Positions 25,082 through 34,830 of a DNA stretch of 64,000 nt are shown piece by piece (the stretch's first letter is position 1; each line of letters opens with the position of its first letter). A model generated the notes under the pieces. It was not told where the DNA came from and ran no database searches. It was given only the letters and a program-made list of their open reading frames with translations. The DNA comes from Actinomadura cremea. GTDB taxonomy: Bacteria; Actinomycetota; Actinomycetes; Streptosporangiales; Streptosporangiaceae. Position numbers and translations under genes: made by a program. The stretch spans positions 186,001-250,000 of the forward strand of contig NZ_BMRF01000004.1 of NCBI RefSeq assembly GCF_014648495.1, given 5' to 3'.

Positions 25082-26092
25082 TCATGCGCTCTCGCGCAGC
25101 ACCAGGTGCGGCTTGAGGACGACCACCGGTTCGGCGACCGTCTCGCCGCCGATCCGCGACACCAGCAGCCTCGCCATCTCCACGCCCATCTCCTCCAGCG
25201 ACTGGTGGACGCTGGACAGCGGGGGATCGGCCAGCGGCGCGGCCGCCGAGTCGTCGAACCCGATCACCGCGACGTCGTCCGGAACGCGGCGGCCCATCCG
25301 GTGCAGGACGCGCAGCGCCCCGAGCGCCATCGGGTCGTCGGCGGCGAACACCGCGTCCAGCTCCGGGTCCCGGGCGAGCAGCTCCTCGGCCGCGGTGATG
25401 CCGCTGGCCTCCCCGAAGTCGCCGAACGCGACGCACTCGGGCAGCCCGGCGGCGGCCAGCGCGTCCCGGTAGCCGGTGAGCCGGTCGATGCCCGCGCCCA
25501 TGTCCTGCGGGCCGGCGATCGTCGCGATCCGCCGCCGGCCGCCGCCGATCAGGTGGGCGACGGCCTCCCGCGCGCCGCTGCGGTTGTCGACGTCCACGTA
25601 GCTGACCGGCGACACCCCCGGCGGGCAGCCGCCGAGCACCGTCGGGACGCCCGCCGCCTCGAGCTTCGCGGGCAGCGGGTCCTCCGCGTGCAGCGACGTG
25701 AGCAGCACCCCGTCCACGTGCTGCGGGGTGAGGTAGTTCTCCAGCCGCGCGTACTCGGCGGGGGAGCGGGCCATCGCGAGCAGGAGCTGCAGGCCCGTGT
25801 CGGCGAGCCCGTTGCCGATCCCGCGGATGATCCCCGCGAAATACGGCTCGCCGAACAGCCGCTGGTCGGACTCGGCGACCACCAGCGCCACCGTGTCGGT
25901 GCGGCGGGTGACGAGCGTGCGGGCCGCGCGGTTCGGCACGTACCCCAGCTCGTCGATCGCCGCGAGCACCGCCGCACGGGCCTGCGCGCTGACCCGCGGC
26001 GACCCGTTGATCACCCGGGAGACCGTCCCGCGGCCCACTCCGGCCCGCGCCGCGACCTCCTCCAGCGTGGGTCGCGTGCTCCTGCCCGTCAT
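25082..26092 (-). CDS. cebR: LacI-family cellobiose repressor, CebR/CelR type
   Basis: This 336-residue protein is strikingly like Thermobifida CelR from memory: the DNA-binding part PTLEEVAARAGVGRGTVSRV followed by LGYVPNRAARTLVTRRTD, and the effector domain IATIAGPQDM and VDAVFAADDPMALGALRVL. CelR/CebR releases the operator TGGGAGCGCTCCCA when cellobiose is present. Copies of that site lie before cebE (30969) and before the GH31 regulon (9335). The ATG follows GGAGGGGG. It is the last gene of the leftward cellobiose cluster but is separated from bglC by a hairpin, so it may have its own promoter. Confidence 0.9.
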   Translation of the reverse strand: MTGRSTRPTLEEVAARAGVGRGTVSRVINGSPRVSAQARAAVLAAIDELGYVPNRAARTLVTRRTDTVALVVAESDQRLFGEPYFAGIIRGIGNGLADTGLQLLLAMARSPAEYARLENYLTPQHVDGVLLTSLHAEDPLPAKLEAAGVPTVLGGCPPGVSPVSYVDVDNRSGAREAVAHLIGGGRRRIATIAGPQDMGAGIDRLTGYRDALAAAGLPECVAFGDFGEASGITAAEELLARDPELDAVFAADDPMALGALRVLHRMGRRVPDDVAVIGFDDSAAAPLADPPLSSVHQSLEEMGVEMARLLVSRIGGETVAEPVVVLKPHLVLRESA

Positions 26093-26150
26093 CCCGCCCC
26101 CCTCCGTCGATCTCGCAATGAGACGGTCGAAAACCCGCCGTCGGTCGGGC

Positions 26151-26174
26151 GCGGGCCCGGCACGCCGGGCCCGC
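26151..26174. terminator. Hairpin between bglC and cebR
   Basis: A perfect 10-base stem, GCGGGCCCGG (26151-26160) with CCGGGCCCGC (26165-26174), has a CACG loop. It lies 11 bases downstream of the bglC stop on the minus strand and would end or attenuate the cebEFG-bglC transcript. Confidence 0.65.
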
Positions 26175-26184
26175 CGCCTCGACC

Positions 26185-27615
26185 TCAGCCGGACGCGCGT
26201 CCGGCCGGCCCGCCCCGCCGGATCACGTCCGCGTACCAGCGGGCGCTCGCCTTCGGGACGCGCCGCTGCGTCGCGTAGTCCACGTGCACCAGCCCGAAGC
26301 GCTTCGAGTAGCCCCAGGCCCATTCGAAATTATCCAGCAGCGACCACGTGAAGTAGCCCTGCAGCGGCACGCCCTCGGCGATCGCGTCGTGGCACGCCCG
26401 CAGGTGCGCGTCGACGTAGGCGATGCGCCCCGCGTCCTGGACCGTGCCATCCTCGTCCAGCACCTCGTCGTAGCCCGCCCCGTTCTCGGTGATGTACAGC
26501 GGGACGGCCGGGTACTCGCGGTGCACGCGGGTCAGCACCTCGAACAGGCCGCGCTCGTCGATCTCCCAGCCCATCCCGGTCACCGGACGCCCCGCCGGGA
26601 CGAACCGGACGTGCTCGCTGCCGACCCACGGGGAGTGCGTGGAGAACGGCGACGACGCGGTCTGCGCCGCCTCGCCCGGCGTCCCCGCGACGGTGTGCCG
26701 CGTGTAGTAGTTGATGCCGAGCCGGTCGAGCGGCTGGTGGATCGTCCGCAGGTCCGCGTCGGACGGCTCGAACCCGTGCTCGGCCGTGTCGGCGAGGACG
26801 TCCTCGGGGTAGCGGCCGAGCAGCAGCGGGTCCAGGAACAGCCGGTTCTGCAGGCCGTCGATGCGGCGGGCCGCGTCCACGTCCGCCTCGTGGTCGGAAG
26901 CGGGGGAGACCGCGTACAGGTTGACGGCCGCACCGAACAGGTTGTCCGGGTGCTTGGCCCGCATCGCCTCCACCGCGAGCCCGTGCCCGAGCAGCATGTG
27001 GTGCGCGGCGAGCAGCGACGCGGACGGGTCGAGCCGTCCGGGCGCGTGCTCCCCGGACGCGTAGCCGAGGAACGCCCCGCACCACGGCTCGTTCACCGTC
27101 ATCCAGTTCCGGACCCGGTCGCCCAGGGCGCCGTGGACGTGCGCGGCGTACTCGGCGAACCGGTGCGCGGTCTCCCGCTCGGGCCAGCCGCCGGCGTCCT
27201 CCAGCGGCTGCGGGAGGTCCCAGTGGTACAGCGTCGGCCACGGCTCGACGCCCGCCTCCAGCAGCGCGTCCACGAGCCGCCGGTAGAAGTCGAGGCCCTC
27301 CTGGTTGACGGCGCCCGCGCCGCCCGGCTGGATCCGGGGCCACGAGACCGAGAACCGGTACGCGGTCAGGCCGAGATCGGCCATCAGCGCGACGTCCTCG
27401 CGGAAGCGGTGGTAGTGGTCCACGGCGACGTCGCCGGTGTCGCCGTTCAGGACCTTGCCGGGCGTCCGGCAGAACGTGTCCCAGATGGACGGGCCGCGCC
27501 CGCCCTCGGCCGCCGCGCCCTCGATCTGGAAGGCGGCGGTCGCCGCGCCCCACCGGAACCCGGCCGGGAACAGCGCGGCCTCCGCCGCGCCCGTGTCGTC
27601 CTGTAGCGAGGTCAC
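26185..27615 (-). CDS. bglC: Beta-glucosidase, glycoside hydrolase family 1 (cellobiose cluster)
   Basis: This 476-residue cytoplasmic enzyme hydrolyses imported cellobiose and short cello-oligomers to glucose. The acid/base is Glu176 in TVNEPW and the nucleophile is Glu377 in [24 protein letters not shown] is the C-terminal substrate-site block. The GTG start (27615) overlaps the cebG stop as GTGA. The order importer-permeases-bglC is the Streptomyces cebEFG-bglC arrangement. It is paralogous to the GH1 at 14971. Confidence 0.94.
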   Translation of the reverse strand: MTSLQDDTGAAEAALFPAGFRWGAATAAFQIEGAAAEGGRGPSIWDTFCRTPGKVLNGDTGDVAVDHYHRFREDVALMADLGLTAYRFSVSWPRIQPGGAGAVNQEGLDFYRRLVDALLEAGVEPWPTLYHWDLPQPLEDAGGWPERETAHRFAEYAAHVHGALGDRVRNWMTVNEPWCGAFLGYASGEHAPGRLDPSASLLAAHHMLLGHGLAVEAMRAKHPDNLFGAAVNLYAVSPASDHEADVDAARRIDGLQNRLFLDPLLLGRYPEDVLADTAEHGFEPSDADLRTIHQPLDRLGINYYTRHTVAGTPGEAAQTASSPFSTHSPWVGSEHVRFVPAGRPVTGMGWEIDERGLFEVLTRVHREYPAVPLYITENGAGYDEVLDEDGTVQDAGRIAYVDAHLRACHDAIAEGVPLQGYFTWSLLDNFEWAWGYSKRFGLVHVDYATQRRVPKASARWYADVIRRGGPAGRASG

Positions 27616-28502
27616 GCTTTTACCGCACCTTCCATGATTCCGCCGATGATCTGGCGGCCGAACACGATGAACACGACGAGCAGCGGCAGCACCGCCACGG
27701 TCGTCCCGGCGAACATGAGCGTGTAGTCGTCGAAGTAGGCGTTGGCCAGGTTGTTGATCGACAGCTGCACGGTGGGGTTGTCCGGGGCGAGCACCGCGAG
27801 CGGCCACATGAACTCGTTCCATGTCTGCATGAACGTGAGCAGGCCGAGGACCCCGGCGGCCGGACGCAGCGCGGGCAGCACGACGCGCCAGTAGATGCCG
27901 AACGTGGAGCAGCCGTCGACGCGCGCCGCCTCGATCAGCTCGTCCGGGATGGCCTGCGAGGCGTACTGCCGCATCATGAACACGCCGAACCCGGTGACCA
28001 GGAACGGGACGATCACCGCCTGCAGCCGGTTCTGCCAGCCCAGCTCCACCATGATCATGTAGAGCGGGATGATGCCCATCTGGACCGGGATCATCATCGT
28101 CGCGATGATGGTCAGCAGCAGCGCGTTCTTGCCCTTGAAGCGCAGCTTGGCGAACGCGAACCCGGCCAGCGACGCGAAGAACACGGTCGAGACGGTCACC
28201 ACCGTCGAGGCGATCGCCGAGTTCAGCAGGCCCTGCGCGAAGTAGGCGTCGGGGTTGTCGAACAGGCGCCCCACGTTCTCGCCGCCCTCCCCGCCGGGCA
28301 CCAGCGGGGGCGGCACGGCGGAGACGACGTCGTTGGTCCGCGTCGCGACGACGATCATCCAGTAGATCGGGAACAGCGACAGGCCGACCGCGACGAACAG
28401 CGCCACGTAGGTGAGCGGGCTTGCCTCCCACAGGCCGCGCAACCTGCCGCTCGGACGAGCGTGCTTGGCGGGCTGCCCGGGGCCGGCGAGGAGCGTCGTC
28501 AC
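27612..28502 (-). CDS. cebG: Cellobiose ABC transporter permease (MalG type)
   Basis: This 296-residue, six-helix permease starts at GTG overlapping the cebF stop. The EAA loop [24 protein letters not shown] (near residues 194-217) and [20 protein letters not shown] are family hallmarks. It pairs with CebF to form the cellobiose/cello-oligosaccharide channel. Confidence 0.9.
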   Translation of the reverse strand: MTTLLAGPGQPAKHARPSGRLRGLWEASPLTYVALFVAVGLSLFPIYWMIVVATRTNDVVSAVPPPLVPGGEGGENVGRLFDNPDAYFAQGLLNSAIASTVVTVSTVFFASLAGFAFAKLRFKGKNALLLTIIATMMIPVQMGIIPLYMIMVELGWQNRLQAVIVPFLVTGFGVFMMRQYASQAIPDELIEAARVDGCSTFGIYWRVVLPALRPAAGVLGLLTFMQTWNEFMWPLAVLAPDNPTVQLSINNLANAYFDDYTLMFAGTTVAVLPLLVVFIVFGRQIIGGIMEGAVKA

Positions 28503-29485
28503 TTGGTGCCTCCCGTGCGTCGCACGATCAGGAAGTTGATCAGGGAGAACACGATGATCATCATGAACAGCGCCCAGGCGACGGCGGCGCCGTAGCCGTA
28601 CCGGTCCGACCCGAAGGCGTTGTCGTACATGTACATCGTGATCGTCTGGAACTGGTGCATCGCGCCGCCGTCCATGTTGTTCGGCGTCCGGACGCTGAAC
28701 AGCACGGGCTCGGTGAACAGCTGCAGCCCGCCGATCGTCGAGATGATCACCGTGAAGATGATCGTCGGGCGCAGCATCGGCACCGTGATCTGCCAGAACT
28801 GCCGCATCCGGGAGGCGCCGTCGATCGCGGCCGCCTCGTAGAGGTCGCGCGGGATGGACTGCATGGCGGCCAGGTAGATCAGGGCGTTGTAGCCGATCCA
28901 GCGCCAGTTGACCATCGCGGCGATCGCGACCCAGGACCAGCCGCGGCTGGAGCTCCAGTCGATCGGGTCGATGCCGACCAGGCCGAACGCCCAGTTGATC
29001 ATGCCCCAGTCGGTGTCGAACATCTGGGTGAACACGATCGACACCGCGGCGGTCGAGGTGACCAGCGGGGCGACCATGCCGATCCGGAACAGCGTGGGCA
29101 TCCGGATCCGCCGGTTCAGCGCGTTCGCGATGAACAGGGCGATGAGCAGCTGCGGGACCGTCGCCAGCACGAAGATCCCGAGGGTGTTGACCGTCGCGTG
29201 CCAGAAGTCCGCGTCGGTCAGCAGGTAGTCGTAGTTGTCGAGGCCGACCCACTCGCGGGTGCCCGAGGCGAGTCCCCAGTCGTGCAGCGACACCCAGAGC
29301 GTGAAGCCCAGCGGGAACAGGCCGAAGATCAGGAAGACGATGTAGAAGGGCGAGATGAAGGCGTAGGGCGCGGCCTTCACGTCGAGCTTGGCCAGCCGGC
29401 CCCGCCAGGTGGGGCGTGGACGGCGGTCGGCGTCGCCCGGCGACGGCCGGGATTGCTTCCGGCCGGCGCGCAGATCGGTGGTCAT
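28499..29485 (-). CDS. cebF: Cellobiose ABC transporter permease (MalF type)
   Basis: This 328-residue permease carries an Arg/Pro-rich cytoplasmic start and then six helices. The EAA loop is [24 protein letters not shown]. The start at 29485 is chosen because a perfect AAGGAGG site lies six bases before it; upstream in-frame starts lack one. It is separated from cebE by 152 bases that contain a strong hairpin. Confidence 0.9.
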   Translation of the reverse strand: MTTDLRAGRKQSRPSPGDADRRPRPTWRGRLAKLDVKAAPYAFISPFYIVFLIFGLFPLGFTLWVSLHDWGLASGTREWVGLDNYDYLLTDADFWHATVNTLGIFVLATVPQLLIALFIANALNRRIRMPTLFRIGMVAPLVTSTAAVSIVFTQMFDTDWGMINWAFGLVGIDPIDWSSSRGWSWVAIAAMVNWRWIGYNALIYLAAMQSIPRDLYEAAAIDGASRMRQFWQITVPMLRPTIIFTVIISTIGGLQLFTEPVLFSVRTPNNMDGGAMHQFQTITMYMYDNAFGSDRYGYGAAVAWALFMMIIVFSLINFLIVRRTGGTK

Positions 29486-29538
29486 GCGCCTCCTTTCGGG
29501 GGCGGTCCGTCCGGGGACGGGGGTCCGGGACATGGGTG

Positions 29539-29583
29539 AGGCGGTGGCGCCGCACGGGGAGGTGAGGCACGGCGCCACCGCCT
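29539..29583. other. Intra-operon hairpin between cebE and cebF
   Basis: A perfect 13-base stem, AGGCGGTGGCGCC (29539-29551) with its complement (29571-29583), has a 19-base loop and lies 54 bases after the cebE stop. In other binding-protein operons such structures protect the upstream mRNA or partly terminate, giving an excess of binding protein over permeases. Confidence 0.7.
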
Positions 29584-29637
29584 GGCCATCGGTCGTGGTC
29601 GGTCGTCGGGGGGTCGCGGGTCAGGTCCGGGCCGGGG

Positions 29638-30933
29638 TCACCGGGCGGACTTCTCCGCCTCCTCGACGGCCTTGCCCCACGCCTCGCCGGCCGGCACCTT
29701 GCCCTGGCCGACGCTGATCAGGACGTTCTCCACGGCCTGGCGCACGTCCTCGTTCTTCGGGCCGAGGTAGACGGGCTTGGCCTGCGCGACCATCTCGCCG
29801 AAGATCTGCCCGACCGGGGCGTCGTTGAAGTACGGGTCCTTGGCGTCGGCCACGGCCGGGTCCTTCGCGGCCTGCGGGGAGGACGGGAAGACGTTCGCGG
29901 CCTTGTACGCGCCGATCTGGCCCTCGGGGGAGGTCAGGAACTTGGCCAGCTCCGCGGCCTCCTTGGCGTGGTCGGTCTGCTTCGGCACGGCCAGCCACGA
30001 GCCGCCCCAGTAGCCGCTGCCGCCCGGCACCTGGGCGACGTCCCACTTGCCCTTGCCGAAGTCACCGGAGAACTCCTTGATGCCCCCGAGCATCCAGGAC
30101 GGGCACGGAACGGTCGCGAACGTGTCGCGCTTGAGCGCGGTCTGCCACGGCGGGGTGAAGATCGACATGTCGGCGGTGAGCTTGTTCTGCTCGAACTTCA
30201 GCGTCGTGTCGAACGAGGTCTTCACCGCCGGGTTGGTGCTGAAGACCAGCTCGTTCTGCTTGTCGAAGTAGCTGTGGCCCGCGCCCGCACCGGCCTGCTG
30301 CAGGACGGTGGTGCGCCACACGGCCGTCGGGCCGTCCAGCCACTTGGTGTCGTCCATCTTCGACTGGAAGTCCTGGCCGACCTTCAGGAACTCGTCCCAC
30401 GTCGGCCAGAGCTCGGAGACCTTGTCGCGCTCGGTCGGCAGCCCGGCCTTCTCGAACAGGTCGGTCCGGTAGCACATGGCGAGCGCGCCGACGTCGGTGC
30501 CGAGGCCGATGAGCTGCTCGCCGTCCGGCGTGAGGCCGCCCGCCCACTTCCACGACACGAAGTTCTGCTCGAGCTCCTTGCCGCCGTGGTCGAAGAGGTC
30601 GACGAACTTGTTCGCCTGCTGCATGTAGAGGGGCAGGATCCCCTCCTCCAGCATGACGACGTCGCCCGCACCGCTGCCGGTGGCCATCCACTGCTGGATG
30701 CGCGGCTTGAAGTCGTCCAGGGCGGACACCTTGCGCTGCTTGATCGTGACGTTCGGGTGGGACGCCTCGTACTGCTTGTACAGCTCTTCGTAGCCCGGCT
30801 CGCCGAAGACGTCGACGGTCAGCTCGACCTTGCCGTCGCCGCCGGAGTCGTCCCCGCCACAGGCGACGGCGAGGCCGCCGACGAGCAACGCGGCCACCGC
30901 CGTGCTCAGTCCGCGCCGCATGCTGGCCCTCAT
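29638..30933 (-). CDS. cebE: Cellobiose-type ABC transporter substrate-binding lipoprotein
   Basis: This protein of about 431 residues has a lipoprotein signal ending LAVACGG. The ATG at 30933 is chosen because GGAAGGGG precedes it; a longer upstream frame would swallow the CebR operator. Family blocks are VTIKQRKVSALDDFKPRIQ, GDVVMLEEGILPLYMQ and GLGTDVGALAMCYRTDLF. It delivers cellobiose or cello-oligosaccharide to CebFG. The link to cellobiose comes from the operator, CebR and bglC. Confidence 0.9.
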   Translation of the reverse strand: MRASMRRGLSTAVAALLVGGLAVACGGDDSGGDGKVELTVDVFGEPGYEELYKQYEASHPNVTIKQRKVSALDDFKPRIQQWMATGSGAGDVVMLEEGILPLYMQQANKFVDLFDHGGKELEQNFVSWKWAGGLTPDGEQLIGLGTDVGALAMCYRTDLFEKAGLPTERDKVSELWPTWDEFLKVGQDFQSKMDDTKWLDGPTAVWRTTVLQQAGAGAGHSYFDKQNELVFSTNPAVKTSFDTTLKFEQNKLTADMSIFTPPWQTALKRDTFATVPCPSWMLGGIKEFSGDFGKGKWDVAQVPGGSGYWGGSWLAVPKQTDHAKEAAELAKFLTSPEGQIGAYKAANVFPSSPQAAKDPAVADAKDPYFNDAPVGQIFGEMVAQAKPVYLGPKNEDVRQAVENVLISVGQGKVPAGEAWGKAVEEAEKSAR

Positions 30934-30968
30934 CGCGGACCCCTTCCAGTTGTGGTGTACCTCGGGTG

Positions 30969-30982
30969 TGGGAGCGCTCCCA
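30969..30982. promoter_or_regulatory. CebR/CelR operator before cebE
   Basis: TGGGAGCGCTCCCA, a perfect 14-base palindrome, lies 35 bases upstream of the cebE ATG. It matches the known CelR/CebR site exactly and is identical to the copy at 9335-9348. Confidence 0.88.
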
Positions 30983-31094
30983 CGAAGCAAAGACGGTGAC
31001 CCCGGTCACTGTCAATCGCCGAGACTGAACCGTTATCGGCGTGTTTCCGCCGTCATCGGGCCGTGCGACAGGTCGCGACGGCCCGACACCTGCG

Positions 31095-32177
31095 TCAACG
31101 TTCGGGAACGGGCCGATGAACGGCTTCGCGGACGCCTCCGGCCCCGGCCGCCCGCCGCCCCCCGGCCGGCGCGGGCGCCGTCGAGCGGCGCACGACCAGC
31201 TCCGGCCGGTACAGCAGCTCGGTGCGCGGCGCGCGCTCGCCGCGGATCTCGTCCAGCACCGTGCTCACCGCCGCCATCGACATCTCCCGCACCGACTGCC
31301 GGACCGTGGTGAGCGGCGGGTCCAGGTAGGCGGTCAGCAGCGAGTCGTCCATGCCGGTGACCGACACGTCCTCGGGGACCCGCAGGCCGCGCGCCCGCGC
31401 GGCCCGGATCGCGCCCAGCGCCATGATGTCGTTGCCGCCGCAGATCGCCGTGCAGCCCTCGTCCAGCAGCCGGGCCGCGGCGGCCTGCCCGCCCTCCACC
31501 GTGTACATGGTGTTGACGACCAGCGCGTCGACCTCGGCCGCGGCCATGCCGGTGTGCGCGGCCATCCCCCGCCGGAACCCCTCGGTCTTGCGACGCGTCG
31601 GGACGTAGACGTCCTGCCCGATCGCCAGCCCGATCCGGCGGTGGCCCATCGCGGCCAGATGCCCGACCGCCGCCTCCATCGAGGCGACGTCGTCGTTGGA
31701 GATGAACGGCGCGTCGATGTCGTCGCGGTACCCGTTCACCAGGACGATCGGCAGCGCCTTCTCCAGCAGCCGCGCGTACCGCGCGCGGTCGGAGTTGGCG
31801 TTGGCGTGCAGGCCGTTGACGAAGATGATCCCGGAGACGCCCCGTTCCAGCAGCATCTCGATGTAGTCGTCCTCGGCGACGCCGCCCGGCGCCTGCGAGC
31901 ACAGCACCGCCATGTACCCGTGCCGGGCCAGCGCGCTCTCGATGACCTCGGCGAACGCCGGGAAGATCGGGTTGATCAGCTCCGGGATGATCAGCCCGAT
32001 CAGCCCGGCCCGCTGCTGGCGCAGCCGGGCCGGGCGCTCGTAGCCGAGCACGTCCAGGGCGGTCAGCACCGCCTGGCGCGTGGTCGGGGACACGCCCGGC
32101 TTGCCGTTCAGCACCCGGCTCACCGTCGCCTCGCTCACTCCGGCGTGGGCCGCGATGTCGGCCAGGCGTGTCGTCAT
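31095..32177 (-). CDS. malR: LacI-family maltose repressor, MalR type
   Basis: This 360-residue regulator's start MTTRLADIAAHAGVSEATVS and the LDVLGYERPARLR hinge region closely resemble Streptomyces MalR as I recall it. The effector domain has GLIIPELINPIFPAFAEVIE and the RGVSGIIFVNGLHA block. The ATG at 32177 is the natural start; upstream residues do not fit the family. It follows aglA on the same strand, and CTTGCAG boxes occur before malE. It probably represses the mal operon in the absence of maltose or maltodextrins. Confidence 0.88.
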   Translation of the reverse strand: MTTRLADIAAHAGVSEATVSRVLNGKPGVSPTTRQAVLTALDVLGYERPARLRQQRAGLIGLIIPELINPIFPAFAEVIESALARHGYMAVLCSQAPGGVAEDDYIEMLLERGVSGIIFVNGLHANANSDRARYARLLEKALPIVLVNGYRDDIDAPFISNDDVASMEAAVGHLAAMGHRRIGLAIGQDVYVPTRRKTEGFRRGMAAHTGMAAAEVDALVVNTMYTVEGGQAAAARLLDEGCTAICGGNDIMALGAIRAARARGLRVPEDVSVTGMDDSLLTAYLDPPLTTVRQSVREMSMAAVSTVLDEIRGERAPRTELLYRPELVVRRSTAPAPAGGRRAAGAGGVREAVHRPVPER

Positions 32178-32336
32178 GGGTTTCAACTCGCTCCGTATCC
32201 GTGGTCCTGTTGTCGCCACCGGTCATGCGGTGGCGGGGCCGGCGCACCCGGCGCGCCGGGGAACGGCTCGTACGTCCTGTTATCGGCACCGTACTGCGGC
32301 GTGGTCCGCCATGCCGGGCAGTGGGCCACGCCGACG

Positions 32337-33971
32337 TCAGCGCTCATCGACGTCCCACCACAGAGCGGTGTCCGGGGGCAGTTCCGCGCCTTCGTCGCCG
32401 ATCTGGACGGGCCCGCTCGCCAGCAGCGGCGCCCCCTCGACGGGCACGCGGACCGTCCGTCCCGACATGTTGACCGCGCAGCCGACGGCCCCGCCGCCCG
32501 GGGCGTTCCGGACGAACGCCAGCGTGCCGCCCGGCCCGTCCAGCCAGCGGAGGGCGCCGTCGCCGAGCGCCGGGTGCTCGCGCCGGACGCGCAGCGCGTC
32601 CCGGTACAGCGCGAGCATCGAGTCGGGGTCGGCCTCCTGCGCGGCGACGCTGAGGGACCGCCAGGCCGGCGGGATCGGCAGCCACGAGGCCGGGCCGGTC
32701 CCGAAGCCGAACGGCGGCTCGTCCCCGTCCCACGGCATCGGCACCCGGCAGCCGTCGCGGCCCTGCCCCTCGCCGCGCAGCCGCTGCGGGTCCTGGAGGA
32801 ACTCCTCCGGCAGGTCGAGCACCTCGGGCAGCCCCAGCTCCTCGCCCTGGTAGACGTACGCCGAGCCGGGCAGCGCGAGCGTCAGCAGCGCCGCGGCGCG
32901 GGCCCGCCGCAGCCCCCGCTCGCCGCCGCCGTACCGGGTGACGTGCCGCTTCACGTCGTGGTTCGACAGCACCCAGGTCGCGGGGGCGCCGACGGCCTCG
33001 GCGGTGCGCAGCGACTCGTCGACGACCGCCCGCATGCCGGCGGCGTCCCACGGCGCGGTGAGGTAGTGGAAGTTGAACGCCTGGTGCAGCTCGTCCGGAC
33101 GGGTGTAGGCGGCGAGGCGCTCGGGGGTCGGGGCCCACGCCTCGGCGACCGCGACGCGCTCGCCGTCGTAGGAGTCCAGCAGCCGCCGCCACGCGCGGTG
33201 GATCTCGTGCACCGGGTCCTGGTCGAAGTACGGCAGGACGGCGGTGCCGAGCATCTCGACCTGGTTCGGGTGGCCGACGTCGGGCAGCCCGGGGGCCTTC
33301 GCCATGCCGTGCGCGACGTCGATCCGGAACCCGTCCACGCCGAGGTCGAGCCAGAACTTCAGGATGCCCGCGAACTCCGCGTGGACCTCGGGGTTCTCCC
33401 AGTTCAGGTCGGGCTGCTCGGACGCGAACAGGTGCAGGTACCACTGCCCGTCCGGCACCCGCGTCCACGCGGAGCCGCCGAACACCGACTCCCAGTCGTT
33501 GGGCGGTTCGGCGCCGCCGGGGCCGCGGCCGTCCCGGAAGACGTACCGGTCGCGTTCCGGCGAACCGGGCTCCGCGGCCAGCGCCGCACGGAACCAGTCG
33601 TGCCGGTCGGAGGTGTGGTTCGGCACGACGTCGACGATGACGCGCAGGCCGTGCCCGTGCGCGTCGGCGATCAGCGCGCGGGCGTCGTCGAGGGTGCCGA
33701 ACAGCGGGTCGACGTCCCGGTAGTCGGCGACGTCGTAGCCGAAGTCGGCCATGGGGGAGACGTAGAACGGGGTCAGCCACAGCGCGTCCACGCCGAGCGC
33801 CGCCAGGTAGGGCAGCCGGGACCGGACGCCCGGGAGGTCGCCGACGCCGTCGCCGTCCGCGTCGGCGAAGCTGCGCACGTACACCTGGTAGATGACGGCG
33901 TCCCGCCACCAGCGGGCGGCGTGCTCGGCGCCGTCCCGGGGCGCGGGGACGGCGAGGGTGTCCTGCGTCAT
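32337..33971 (-). CDS. aglA: Alpha-glucosidase, glycoside hydrolase family 13 (AglA type)
   Basis: This 544-residue cytoplasmic enzyme lacks a signal peptide. The TIM barrel starts WWRDAVIYQVYVRSFADADGDG. The catalytic nucleophile is Asp218 in GFRIDVAH, the acid/base Glu277 in AVAEAW, and the third acid Asp339 in LSNHDV. The conserved DVVPNHTS segment is at 114-121. It cuts imported maltose/maltodextrin or another alpha-glucoside to glucose. GGAAGG precedes the ATG. It follows malG by 28 bases in a malEFG-aglA order. Confidence 0.93.
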   Translation of the reverse strand: MTQDTLAVPAPRDGAEHAARWWRDAVIYQVYVRSFADADGDGVGDLPGVRSRLPYLAALGVDALWLTPFYVSPMADFGYDVADYRDVDPLFGTLDDARALIADAHGHGLRVIVDVVPNHTSDRHDWFRAALAAEPGSPERDRYVFRDGRGPGGAEPPNDWESVFGGSAWTRVPDGQWYLHLFASEQPDLNWENPEVHAEFAGILKFWLDLGVDGFRIDVAHGMAKAPGLPDVGHPNQVEMLGTAVLPYFDQDPVHEIHRAWRRLLDSYDGERVAVAEAWAPTPERLAAYTRPDELHQAFNFHYLTAPWDAAGMRAVVDESLRTAEAVGAPATWVLSNHDVKRHVTRYGGGERGLRRARAAALLTLALPGSAYVYQGEELGLPEVLDLPEEFLQDPQRLRGEGQGRDGCRVPMPWDGDEPPFGFGTGPASWLPIPPAWRSLSVAAQEADPDSMLALYRDALRVRREHPALGDGALRWLDGPGGTLAFVRNAPGGGAVGCAVNMSGRTVRVPVEGAPLLASGPVQIGDEGAELPPDTALWWDVDER

Positions 33972-33999
33972 GAACGTCCTTCCTTCGGTTGCCCGTTCC

Positions 34000-34830
34000 T
34001 CACTTGACACCGCCGGCGGTGAGCCCGGCGACGATCCGGCGCTGGAAGACCAGCACCACGACGATCAGCGGGACGGTCACGATGACCCCCGCCGCCATCT
34101 GGGTGCCGAACGGCTGGTCGAAGCCGGACACGCCGGTGAACTTCGAGATCGCCACCGTCGCGGTCTGCATGTCCTTCTCGTTCACCATCGACAGCGCGAT
34201 GAGGAATTCGTTCCACGCGGCGATGAACGTCAGGATCGCCGTGGTGAACACTCCGGGCGCCGCCAGCGGGACGATGACCTTGCGGAACGCCTGGCCGCGC
34301 GTGCAGCCGTCCACCATGGCCGCCTGCTCCAGTTCGAACGGCAGCTGCCGGAAGAACGCGTTCAGCAGCCAGATCGACAACGGCAGCGCGAAGCCGAGGC
34401 TCGGCACGATCATCGCCTGGTAGGTGTTGATCCAACCGATGTCGGTGAAGACTTTCAGCAACGGAACGAGCTGGGAGATTCCTGGGAACATCGTCGTCGC
34501 GATGATGAGCCCGAGCAGCGCGTTCTTGAACCGGAAGCGCAGCCGGGCCAGCGCGTACGCGGTGAAGATGCCGATGATCAGGGTGAGCAGGGTGGTCGTG
34601 CCGGCCACCACCACGCTGTTCAGCAGCGCCCGGCCGAACCCGTTGTCGCCCTGGAAGACCGCTGTGAAATTTTCCAGCGACCACCGTACCGGGACGATCG
34701 AGTTGTCGAACTGGTCCTGCGGCCGCCGGAACGCCGAGATCGTCATCCAGTAGAACGGAGCGAGGCAGTAGACGGCCACGGCCGCGATCCCGGCGTACGA
34801 CAGGATCCGCCGGGCCCGGGAGCCGGTCAT
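34000..34830 (-). CDS. malG: Maltose/alpha-glucoside ABC transporter permease (MalG)
   Basis: This 276-residue, six-helix permease has the EAA loop around QAAMVDGCTRGQAFRKVIVPLAAPG and the MalG block FIAAWNEFLIALSMV. The ATG overlaps the malF stop as ATGA. It forms the pore with MalF; the ATPase is not encoded here. Confidence 0.91.
   Translation of the reverse strand: MTGSRARRILSYAGIAAVAVYCLAPFYWMTISAFRRPQDQFDNSIVPVRWSLENFTAVFQGDNGFGRALLNSVVVAGTTTLLTLIIGIFTAYALARLRFRFKNALLGLIIATTMFPGISQLVPLLKVFTDIGWINTYQAMIVPSLGFALPLSIWLLNAFFRQLPFELEQAAMVDGCTRGQAFRKVIVPLAAPGVFTTAILTFIAAWNEFLIALSMVNEKDMQTATVAISKFTGVSGFDQPFGTQMAAGVIVTVPLIVVVLVFQRRIVAGLTAGGVK

Noticed and set aside
26295-26306. CGAAGCGCTTCG, similar to the LacI operators
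   Set aside because: It lies inside conserved GH1 codons for SKRFGL in bglC, and the resemblance follows from the coding constraint.
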